Source: an uncultured Bacteroidota bacterium
GTDB lineage: Bacteria > Bacteroidota > Bacteroidia > B-17B0 > Aurantibacillaceae
DNA: 44,304 nt
Assembly: GCA_903928655.1 (NCBI GenBank)
Contig: CAIYSA010000111.1
Location: forward strand, 1-44,304
Reading direction: 5' to 3'
Every line of letters starts with the position of its first letter. Position 1 is the stretch's first letter. Made by a program: the position numbers and the translations under genes. Shown here one piece after another: positions 24,780 to 33,271 of this stretch. Under the pieces are notes generated by a model, which saw nothing but the letters and a program-made list of their open reading frames with translations, was not told where the DNA came from and searched no databases.

Positions 24780-25772
24780 ATGACAACAAATAGAAGACAG
24801 TTTCTGAAAATTACAGCTTTAGCTTCATCGCTATTTGCTTTTAATAAAACTAAGGCAACTCAAATTATTGAAGCTAATACAAAGAAACAAATTAAGCCAA
24901 TTGTTATTTCTACATGGCGATTTGGTATTGAAGCAAATGCTGAAGCGTGGACTATTTTATCGAAAAGCGGGCGAGCGTTAGATGCCGTTGAAGCCGGAGT
25001 AAAATTACCAGAAGCTGATCCGAAAGAAAGAAGTGTTGGATATGGCGGAAGACCTGACCGTGATGGGCGAGTTACTTTAGACGCTTGTATTATGGATGAA
25101 TTTTCAAATATTGGTTCTGTTGGTTGCTTGGAACATATTATGCATCCAATTTCAGTAGCAAGAGCAGTGATGGAAAAAACGCCACATACAATGCTTGTTG
25201 GTGATGGCGCTTTAGATTTTGCGTTATCGCAAGGATTTAAAAAAGAAAATCTTTTAGTTAAAGAGTCGGAAGATGAATGGAAAGAGTGGTTGAAAAAAGG
25301 AGAATATAAACCAAAAGTAAATATTGAAAATCATGACACCATTGGAATGGTAGCTTTAGATATGAATGGAAATTTATCTGGTGCATGTACAACAAGTGGA
25401 ATGGCTTTTAAAATGCATGGTCGTATAGGCGATTCTCCAATTATTGGCGCAGGTTTATTTGTTGATAATGAAGTTGGAGCAGCTACTGCAACGGGCCATG
25501 GTGAAGAAGTTATGAGAATTGTAGGAAGTCATACTGTTGTAGAATTAATGCGACAAGGATTTTCGCCCGAGGAAGCTTGTAAAAAAGCAGTAGAAAGAAT
25601 TATTACTATTGCAAAAAATAAAAATAAATCCTTGGATGAATTACAAATTGGTTTTATTGCAATAAATAAAAAAGGTGAGCATGGTGCTTATTGTTTACAA
25701 AAAGGGTTTAATTATGCTGTTTATTCATCTGAGATAAATAATAAATTAATAGATGCCAAAAGTTTACTTTAA
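24780..25772 (+). CDS. N4-(beta-N-acetylglucosaminyl)-L-asparaginase (glycosylasparaginase)
   Basis: A 330-residue Ntn-hydrolase that cuts the GlcNAc-Asn bond linking N-glycans to protein. A twin-arginine signal (NRRQFLKITALASSLFAF) directs export after folding. The autocleavage site is HDTIGMVALD, giving Thr187 as the new N-terminal nucleophile, and the beta-chain motif GRIGDSPIIGAGLFVDNEVG follows. The length matches glycosylasparaginases. It starts two bases after the GH20 stop and overlaps cutC by 20 bases. Confidence 0.93.
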   Translation: MTTNRRQFLKITALASSLFAFNKTKATQIIEANTKKQIKPIVISTWRFGIEANAEAWTILSKSGRALDAVEAGVKLPEADPKERSVGYGGRPDRDGRVTLDACIMDEFSNIGSVGCLEHIMHPISVARAVMEKTPHTMLVGDGALDFALSQGFKKENLLVKESEDEWKEWLKKGEYKPKVNIENHDTIGMVALDMNGNLSGACTTSGMAFKMHGRIGDSPIIGAGLFVDNEVGAATATGHGEEVMRIVGSHTVVELMRQGFSPEEACKKAVERIITIAKNKNKSLDELQIGFIAINKKGEHGAYCLQKGFNYAVYSSEINNKLIDAKSLL

Positions 25773-26445
25773 AAAGCTTTTAGAAGTTGCTTGTTTCTCA
25801 GTTGAATCTTGTATTAAAGCTCAGGAATCTGGTGCTGATAGAATTGAATTTTGCGCTAATTATTCTTTAGGAGGAATAACTCCAAATCATGAAGAAATAC
25901 TGCGCGCTAATGAGTTATTGAATATTCCTTTACATATAATTATAAGGCCTCGTGGAGGAAATTTTATATACACTACTAAGGAAATAAGTGTAATGAAAAA
26001 TGATATTTTATTTTGTAAAGCTAATGGAATAAATGGTGTTGTTTTTGGAGTTCTAAATTCTGAAAATGAAATTGATGAAACTATTTGTAAGGAATTAATA
26101 GAATTATCAATACCAATGTCAATTACATTTCATAGGGCAATTGATGAATGTAAAAATATTGAAGATGCATTTATAAATTTAATAAAACTTGGCTTTACAA
26201 GAGTATTGACTTCAGGTGGAAGAAAATCTGCATTAGATGGCATTAATGAAATAAAAAATTGTCAAATGAAATTTGGTGATGATATTATAATAATACCTGG
26301 TGGAGGAATTCGAAGTTCAAATGTTGAAAGTATAATAAGTGAAACAAACTGTTGGGAGTATCATTCGGCTGCAATTGTGGATGATACTGATTTGGTTAAT
26401 GAATTTGAGATTATACGTTTAAAAGAAAAAATTCATATATGCTAA
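25753..26445 (+). CDS. cutC: CutC-family TIM-barrel protein
   Basis: A 230-residue CutC-family protein. Conserved segments are LLEVACFSVESCIKAQESGA, DRIEFCANYSLGGITPN, IIIRPRGGNF, GVVFGVLN, MSITFHRAIDEC and LTSGGRKSALDG. The family was named for copper homeostasis, but its biochemical role is poorly defined. Here it lies between glycosylasparaginase and beta-mannosidase with overlaps of 20 and 7 bases, so it is tightly co-expressed with glycan-cleaving enzymes. This context suggests a sugar-related role. It has no signal peptide and should act in the cytoplasm. Confidence 0.9.
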   Translation: MPKVYFKKLLEVACFSVESCIKAQESGADRIEFCANYSLGGITPNHEEILRANELLNIPLHIIIRPRGGNFIYTTKEISVMKNDILFCKANGINGVVFGVLNSENEIDETICKELIELSIPMSITFHRAIDECKNIEDAFINLIKLGFTRVLTSGGRKSALDGINEIKNCQMKFGDDIIIIPGGGIRSSNVESIISETNCWEYHSAAIVDDTDLVNEFEIIRLKEKIHIC

Positions 26446-28976
26446 ACAAATACCTTACCTATATATTACTTTTTTGTTATTCGATAACGTTAGGTCAAAG
26501 CACTAAACTTGATTTAAAGGCTGATTGGAAGTTCCGAAAAAAAGGCACGTTTAACCTTTATTCAGCTTCTGTTCCTGGCACAGTTCATACTGATCTTTTG
26601 AATAATCAATTAATTAAAGATCCTTTTTGTGCGGATAATGAGAAAGATTTAAAATGGATTGAAAATGAAGATTGGGAATACATTGGAATCTTTAATTGTG
26701 ATGAAAGTTTATTAAAAAATAAACATATAGAATTAAATTTTGAAGGCTTAGATACTTATGCAAAAGTTTTTTTGAATGGCAAGCAAATTTTAGATTGTAA
26801 TAATATGTTCCGCTTTTGGAATATAGATGTAAAAAATCACTTGCATTTAGGGGAAAATACGTTGCAAATTATTTTCGAATCATCAGTAAAAAAAGGGAAA
26901 GAAGAAGCTGCCAAGTTATCATATATACTTCCTGGAGATGAAAAAGTTTTTACACGAAAAGCACAGTATCAATTTGGTTGGGATTTCGGTCCAAGATTTG
27001 TAACTTGTGGAATTTATAAACCAGTTAGTTTAATTATTTGGAATGATTTTAAAATTGAATCAACACATCATATTATAAAAAAGTTAAATAATTTAATTGC
27101 TAAAATTCAGTTTATAACAGAAATAAATAGTGAAAAAGATACAGTATACACAATTGGCATTAATTCCTTCTGCTCAATAAACACAGATACTAATTTATCG
27201 ATGCAAAAAATAAGTATGCGTTTGCATAAAGGAATTAATAAGGACACGTTTAACTATTTTATAAATAAACCTAAACTATGGTACTGCAACGGATTAGGTA
27301 ATCCAACTATTTATGATGTTAATTTTAGTGTCATAAATAAAAACAAAGTATTAAAAATTAATCAGTTTAAAATTGGATTGAGAACGTTCGAGTTGGTTCG
27401 TGACAAAGATTCAATAGGTGAGAGTTTTTATTTTAAATTAAATGGAACACCTGTTTTCATGAAAGGTGCGAATTATATTCCGCAAGATAATTTTACAACA
27501 AGAGTTGATTTTTTGAAAGTTAAAAAGCTTATTGAAATGGCGAAGGAATCAAATATGAATATGATTCGTGTTTGGGGCGGTGGAATTTATCCTGATGAAA
27601 CTTTCTTTGATTTATGTGATAAAAATGGAATTTTAGTTTGGCAAGATTTTATGTTTGCGTGTGCTATGTATCCAGGTGATTCAGCTTTTTTAGAAAATGT
27701 AAAACAAGAGGTCACGCAGCAAATTAAGCGATTAAGAAATCATCCTTCATTAGCCTTATGGTGTGGTAATAATGAAGTGGATGAAGGTTGGAAAAATTGG
27801 GGTTGGCAAAAACAATTTAAGTATTCAATAAACGATAGCACTAAAATTTGGAACGATTATCAAAAAATATTTCACACTATTATTCCTAATTTAATTAAAG
27901 AACTTCATCCAACTTCAATAGTTGGAAGTGCACCTTATCATTCTTCTTCGCCTTTAATTGGATGGGGACATAAAGAAAGTTTGACGCAAGGAGATTCTCA
28001 TTATTGGGGAGTTTGGTGGGGCATGGAACCATTTGAAATATATCAAAAAAAAGTTGGACGTTTTATGAGTGAGTATGGTTTTCAAGGAATGCCAGAAATA
28101 AATACTTTACAAGCAGTTTCGGATTCAAGCGCATTAACTTTAAATTCAGTTTCAGTTAATTCTCACCAAAAACACCCTAAGGGTTTCGAAACTATTCAAA
28201 CTTATATGAATCGCACATACAGTATTCAAACTGATTTTAAGAAGTACAATTATGCTTCTCAGTTACTTCAACGAGATGGATTGAAAATTGCTATTGAGGC
28301 ACATCGGCGATCAATGCCCTATTGTATGGGCACGCTCTACTGGCAACTGAATGATTGTTGGCCAGTTACCTCATGGAGTTCTATTGATTATAATTATAAA
28401 CCAAAAGCAGCCTATTATGAAGTTAAAAATCTATTTAGTGATATAATAATTTCAGTGAATAAAGTAGATAGTAGTTTTAGCATCAATGTTATTTCGAATA
28501 AAATAATTGATATTAATGCTGAATTGATAATGAATGTGAAAAATTTTTCCGGAAAAGTGTTACTTCAAAAAACAGTTACGGTTAAGATTAAAAAAACGAG
28601 CAGTTCACCTTATTATGTAATTAAGGAAGATGATTTGAAAAATTTTGACAAAAAGGAAATATACCTTTCGTGCGAATTAAAAAACAAACAAGGTGAAATA
28701 ATAACCAAAAACATATTTTGTTTTGTAAAACCAAAAGAGCTAAAATTAACTGAACCAGAGCTGAAAATTGAGATTTCAGAAAGTAAGTCTTCGCTATTTA
28801 TAACAAGTAAAAACTATGTAAAAGACTTGTATTTATACTTTGATGATTCTCGTATTGAATTAAAAACTAATTTCATTGATATTGAACCAAATAAAACTAT
28901 TGAGGTAAAAGCAAACTTAGGATTAAAGTTTTCGTCAAAATTTCATCACTTTTCGGTATACGATTTGAATAATTAA
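26439..28976 (+). CDS. GH2 beta-mannosidase
   Basis: An 845-residue exported GH2 enzyme of the beta-mannosidase branch. A signal peptide (MLNKYLTYILLFCYSITLGQ) is followed by the jelly-roll domain starting ADWKFRKKG and SVPGTVHTDL, an Ig-like domain, and the catalytic barrel. The acid/base is E446 in CGNNEVDEGW and the nucleophile E545 in MSEYGFQG. It would remove the single beta-1,4-mannose attached to chitobiose in the N-glycan core. It overlaps cutC by seven bases. Confidence 0.92.
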   Translation: MLNKYLTYILLFCYSITLGQSTKLDLKADWKFRKKGTFNLYSASVPGTVHTDLLNNQLIKDPFCADNEKDLKWIENEDWEYIGIFNCDESLLKNKHIELNFEGLDTYAKVFLNGKQILDCNNMFRFWNIDVKNHLHLGENTLQIIFESSVKKGKEEAAKLSYILPGDEKVFTRKAQYQFGWDFGPRFVTCGIYKPVSLIIWNDFKIESTHHIIKKLNNLIAKIQFITEINSEKDTVYTIGINSFCSINTDTNLSMQKISMRLHKGINKDTFNYFINKPKLWYCNGLGNPTIYDVNFSVINKNKVLKINQFKIGLRTFELVRDKDSIGESFYFKLNGTPVFMKGANYIPQDNFTTRVDFLKVKKLIEMAKESNMNMIRVWGGGIYPDETFFDLCDKNGILVWQDFMFACAMYPGDSAFLENVKQEVTQQIKRLRNHPSLALWCGNNEVDEGWKNWGWQKQFKYSINDSTKIWNDYQKIFHTIIPNLIKELHPTSIVGSAPYHSSSPLIGWGHKESLTQGDSHYWGVWWGMEPFEIYQKKVGRFMSEYGFQGMPEINTLQAVSDSSALTLNSVSVNSHQKHPKGFETIQTYMNRTYSIQTDFKKYNYASQLLQRDGLKIAIEAHRRSMPYCMGTLYWQLNDCWPVTSWSSIDYNYKPKAAYYEVKNLFSDIIISVNKVDSSFSINVISNKIIDINAELIMNVKNFSGKVLLQKTVTVKIKKTSSSPYYVIKEDDLKNFDKKEIYLSCELKNKQGEIITKNIFCFVKPKELKLTEPELKIEISESKSSLFITSKNYVKDLYLYFDDSRIELKTNFIDIEPNKTIEVKANLGLKFSSKFHHFSVYDLNN

Positions 28977-29033
28977 AAGAAATTATTTAACTAATTTTTA
29001 TTACTTTTAAATACAAATTAAGAAAAATCAATA

Positions 29034-31967
29034 ATGACCAAATCATTATCTATATTATATATCTTTTGTTTTTTTTACGTTTTGAATATTAATTCACAAA
29101 CTAAATTTTCAGAACACGTTAATCCATTTATTGGTACTGGCGGAAACGGCCATACTTTTCCTGGCGCTGTAGTTCCTTTTGGAATGGTTCAATTAAGTCC
29201 AGATACGCGCATTGATGGTAGTTGGGAAGGTTGTGGAGGCTACCACTATTCCGATTCAATTATTTATGGTTTTTCGCACACACACTTAAGTGGAACGGGT
29301 GTAAGTGATTATGGCGATGTATTAATTATGCCAGTAATAAGTACTAAATTTAATCAGAAAAATAATTTTGCTACGCAGTTTTCTCATAAAAATGAAATTG
29401 CTTCAGCAGGATTTTATAAGGTTAAATTGGTTAATGATATTGATGTTCAATTAACAGCATCTCAAAGAGTTGGAATTCACCAATATACTTTTCCGAAGTC
29501 AGATACTGGAAGTGTTTTTATTGATTTATTTCATAGAGATAAAACTTTAAAGTGTACCTTAAAAGTAATTGATAGCGTAACTGTTATTGGTTCTAGAATT
29601 AGCGAAGGTTGGGCTGTTGAACAACATATTTATTTTAGGATGAAATTTAGTAAACCTATTATATTTAAGAAGTTAAATCTATTAGTATTTGAAAATAAAA
29701 TTCCTAGTGAGGAAGAAAACATTAAAAATGGGGTATTTATGTTTGACGTGAGTGATGGAAAGCCATTGATGATTAAAGTAGGTATTTCTCAAACTAGCAC
29801 CGATGGCGCAAAATTAAATTTAGAGGCTGAGGCAAAACATTGGAATTTTGAAAAATATAAACAAGATGCCGCAAAAAGTTGGGAGAAAGAATTATCTAAA
29901 ATTGAAGTTGAAACGTTAGACACCGAAAAAATTACAACCTTTTATAGCGCTTTATATCATTGTATGATTCACCCATCTTTAGCAGGAGATGTTGATGGGA
30001 AATACAGAGGTCGTGATTTTAAAATCCATCAGGCAAATGATTTTACTCCGTATACAATTTTTTCTTTATGGGACACTTTTAGAGGGTTGCATCCTTTATT
30101 TACAATTATTGATAAAAAACGCACTGCCGATTTTATTAATACATTTTTACAACAACACATCGAAAGTGGTAGATTACCAATGTGGGAATTGTCGGCAAAT
30201 GAAACAAATTGTATGATTGCATTTCATAGTGTTTCCGTAATTTCTGATGCTATTTCAAAGAACATTACAGGTTTTGATAAAAAGGCATGTTATAATGCAA
30301 TGTTGGCGGCATCAAATTATTCTAATTTTAGCATCCCTTTGTTTAATGAAAATAATTTTTTGCAAATCGATGATGAGTCTGAAAGTGTTTCTAAAACGCT
30401 TGAATATGCTTATGATAATTGGTGTATCTCTCAGGTATCAAAAAAACTAAATTATAAATTAGATTTTGAAGATTATAATAAACGTGCTCAAGCATATAAA
30501 AATGTATTTGATAATAAATCGGGCTTTATGCGCCCACGTAAAAACGGTAATTGGTTATCTCCATTCGAGCCACGTGAAGTTAACAATCATTATACGGAGG
30601 CAAATAGCTGGCAATATACTTTTTTTGTTCCTCAAGATATAACAGGATTAATCAGTTTAATGGGCGGAGAAAAAAAATTTGAAAGTAAATTAGATGAACT
30701 ATTTAATGAATCAAACGTAACATTAGGTCGTCAGCAAGTTGATATTACAGGTTTAATTGGACAGTACGCTCATGGAAACGAACCAAGTCATCACATGTGT
30801 TATTTGTATAATTACATTGGGAAACCATATAAAACGCAAGAAAAAATTTATCAGGTATTAAATACTTTTTATAAAAATACCCCAGATGGTTTAATAGGAA
30901 ATGAAGATTGCGGACAAATGAGTGCGTGGTTCGTTTTAAGTTCAATGGGTTTGTATCAAGTTTGTCCAGGTTTACCTGAGTATACTATTGGCTTTCCTTT
31001 ATTTAATTCTGTTAGAATAAATTTAGAAAATGGAAAAAAGTTTGAAATAAAAAAAGATAAGCATACTTCTAAATTTGAATATATCTCATCAAGCATGATT
31101 AATAATAAGATAAGTAATAGTTCTGTTATTTCTCATAGTACGATAATTAATGGAGGTAAGATTGAATTTGCAATGCAAGAAAAGCTAGAGGATAAATCTG
31201 AATTCGGAAAAGCGATTTTTCTTCGCCCTAAAACGGAAATTAATTCAAATCAAATAATTCAAGTTCCAGTAATTGTAACTCCATCCAAATTAACCGAAGG
31301 CTCAAAAACAGTTTCAATTGAACATCCTGATAACAACACAAAATTATATTACACGCTTGATGGAACAAATCCAACAATAAATTCTAACCCATATTCAAAT
31401 TCATTTATTTGCGATTCAACTTTAGTAATAAAAGCAATAGCAATTGCGAAAAACAATGTGAGTTCAATTGCAACAGCTACTATTTTTAGGAGATCAAATA
31501 ATTGGAAAATTAGTATTCAGAGTCAGTATAATAAACAGTATGATGCTGGTGGTGATGAGGGAATTATTGATGGGCAATATGGCTCTAGAAACTGGCGAAG
31601 CGGTGGCTGGCAAGGTTATCAAGGGCAAGATTTTAACTGTATTGTTGATTTAGGGAAAGTAACACTTATACAAAGTGTAACGTCTAGTTTTCTTCAAGAT
31701 ACTCGTTCATGGATTATACTACCTAAAGATGTTGAGTTTTATATATCGGAGGATGGAATAAATTATCAAGCATTTGGAATTATTGAAAACGGGGTTGCTG
31801 CTGACGATTATTCTATTCAAACAAGACGTTTTTTTAATACTAGCCCAATAAAAGTTGCTGCTCGTTATATTAAAATAAAAGCAACTAATTACGGTAAATT
31901 GCCAGATTGGCATTTGGGAAGAGATGGCGATGCCTTTTTATTTATTGACGAAATTGACGTAAGATAG
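29034..31967 (+). CDS. GH92 alpha-mannosidase with chitobiase C-terminal and discoidin domains
   Basis: A 977-residue exported GH92 enzyme, a calcium-dependent exo-acting alpha-mannosidase. A signal peptide (MTKSLSILYIFCFFYVLNIN) precedes the N-terminal beta domain with VNPFIGTGGNGHTFPGAVVP. The barrel carries LWDTFRG, HHMCYLYNYIGKP and GNEDCGQMSAWFVLSSMG, the last with the catalytic acid region. After residue ~745 it has a CHB_HEX_C-like module (LYYTLDGTNPTINS) and a discoidin domain, the same pair as in the GH20 enzyme. A 57-base gap from the GH2 gene contains TACTTTTA, a possible weak internal promoter. Confidence 0.93.
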   Translation: MTKSLSILYIFCFFYVLNINSQTKFSEHVNPFIGTGGNGHTFPGAVVPFGMVQLSPDTRIDGSWEGCGGYHYSDSIIYGFSHTHLSGTGVSDYGDVLIMPVISTKFNQKNNFATQFSHKNEIASAGFYKVKLVNDIDVQLTASQRVGIHQYTFPKSDTGSVFIDLFHRDKTLKCTLKVIDSVTVIGSRISEGWAVEQHIYFRMKFSKPIIFKKLNLLVFENKIPSEEENIKNGVFMFDVSDGKPLMIKVGISQTSTDGAKLNLEAEAKHWNFEKYKQDAAKSWEKELSKIEVETLDTEKITTFYSALYHCMIHPSLAGDVDGKYRGRDFKIHQANDFTPYTIFSLWDTFRGLHPLFTIIDKKRTADFINTFLQQHIESGRLPMWELSANETNCMIAFHSVSVISDAISKNITGFDKKACYNAMLAASNYSNFSIPLFNENNFLQIDDESESVSKTLEYAYDNWCISQVSKKLNYKLDFEDYNKRAQAYKNVFDNKSGFMRPRKNGNWLSPFEPREVNNHYTEANSWQYTFFVPQDITGLISLMGGEKKFESKLDELFNESNVTLGRQQVDITGLIGQYAHGNEPSHHMCYLYNYIGKPYKTQEKIYQVLNTFYKNTPDGLIGNEDCGQMSAWFVLSSMGLYQVCPGLPEYTIGFPLFNSVRINLENGKKFEIKKDKHTSKFEYISSSMINNKISNSSVISHSTIINGGKIEFAMQEKLEDKSEFGKAIFLRPKTEINSNQIIQVPVIVTPSKLTEGSKTVSIEHPDNNTKLYYTLDGTNPTINSNPYSNSFICDSTLVIKAIAIAKNNVSSIATATIFRRSNNWKISIQSQYNKQYDAGGDEGIIDGQYGSRNWRSGGWQGYQGQDFNCIVDLGKVTLIQSVTSSFLQDTRSWIILPKDVEFYISEDGINYQAFGIIENGVAADDYSIQTRRFFNTSPIKVAARYIKIKATNYGKLPDWHLGRDGDAFLFIDEIDVR

Positions 31968-31968
31968 A

Positions 31969-33219
31969 ATGAGTATTACAAAACAATATATTATATTAAT
32001 GAAAGCTGTGATTTGTTTTTTTGTTTTAATTACATCCGTTTGTAATGCTCAAATAAAACTAGGAACTTGGCGCGGAGTATTAGTTCTAAATGTAAAAGAT
32101 AAAATTGAACTGCCTTTTAATTTTGAGATTAAAAATTTGAATGGAAGTAAAATAATCATCATTCAAAATGCGGAGGAAAAAATTTTAGTGGATGAGATTA
32201 CCATAAACAAAGATTCATTTAATTTTAAAATGCCAGTATTTGATTCTGAGTTTAAAACAAAATTAATTGGAGATACCGCTTTGATTGGAGTTTGGATAAA
32301 TCATGCACGCACTGAAAATAATGAAATTAATTTTAGTGCTCAATATGGCAAATCAAATAGATTTGATTTGCCACAAAACCTATCAAACCCCTTTTATAAT
32401 GGCAAATGGGAAGTAACTTTTAGCCCTAATCAAAAGGATAGTTCAAAGGCAATTGGCGTTTTCAATTGCGGAATTACAAGCAATGGATTGACTGGAACTT
32501 TTTTAACGGAAACTGGCGATTTTCGCTATTTAGATGGGAAGGTAAGTGATGGGAAGTTATATCTAAGTTGTTTTGATGGTTCTCATGCTTTTCTTTTTAT
32601 TGCTGATAACAATAAATCAGAAATAGTAAATGGCCATTTTTATTCGGGAATTCATTGGCATGAAAAATGGGTAGCTAAAAGGAATAGTGGATTTTCACTA
32701 ACAGATCCCGAACAATTAACTGGGTTAGTTAAGCCTAATGAAATAATTGATTTTTCTTTTTTAAATCTTGAAAAAAAGAAAATTTCAATTTCGGATAAAC
32801 GTTATAATAACAAGCCCGTTATTATACAAATTATGGGCAGCTGGTGTCCAAATTGTATTGATGAAACAGCCTATTTATCTGATATTTATAGTCGTTATAA
32901 TCCAAAAGGATTAGAAATTATATCTATTTGTTACGAACGAACAGCAGATTTTGAAAAAGCTAAAATGAATTTATTACGTTTAAAAAACAGATACAATTTA
33001 AAGCATGAATTATTAATAACTGGATTAACAGGGAAAGAAAGTGCTGAAAAGAGTTTACCCTTTTTGAATCATGTAAAGGCGTTTCCTACAACACTAGTTT
33101 TAGATAAGAATCATGAAGTGAAAATTATACATACTGGTTTTTCTGGCCCAGCCACTGGTGTTGAATTTGAAAACTTTAAACAAAGATTTGAAAAAGTAAT
33201 AGTTCAAATTACTAAATAA
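31969..33219 (+). CDS. TlpA-like thioredoxin-fold protein with a strand-rich N-terminal domain
   Basis: A 416-residue exported protein. The likely signal is MKAVICFFVLITSVCNAQ, so ATG 31999 may be the true start; ATG 31969 adds ten residues. Residues ~30-250 form a strand-rich domain I cannot name (GTWRGVLVLNV, FNCGITSNGLTGTFL). The C-terminal thioredoxin fold has the redox motif WCPNC in IMGSWCPNCIDETAYL and the cis-proline region AFPTTLVLD. TlpA-like proteins reduce disulfides or metallocentres outside the cytoplasm. It follows GH92 at once and may help fold the exported enzymes. No terminator is obvious before the convergent gene. Confidence 0.82.
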   Translation: MSITKQYIILMKAVICFFVLITSVCNAQIKLGTWRGVLVLNVKDKIELPFNFEIKNLNGSKIIIIQNAEEKILVDEITINKDSFNFKMPVFDSEFKTKLIGDTALIGVWINHARTENNEINFSAQYGKSNRFDLPQNLSNPFYNGKWEVTFSPNQKDSSKAIGVFNCGITSNGLTGTFLTETGDFRYLDGKVSDGKLYLSCFDGSHAFLFIADNNKSEIVNGHFYSGIHWHEKWVAKRNSGFSLTDPEQLTGLVKPNEIIDFSFLNLEKKKISISDKRYNNKPVIIQIMGSWCPNCIDETAYLSDIYSRYNPKGLEIISICYERTADFEKAKMNLLRLKNRYNLKHELLITGLTGKESAEKSLPFLNHVKAFPTTLVLDKNHEVKIIHTGFSGPATGVEFENFKQRFEKVIVQITK

Positions 33220-33271
33220 ATTACTTTTCTTAAAATACTCAAATCAACTTATTTAGTGATAGCTTATTAAT

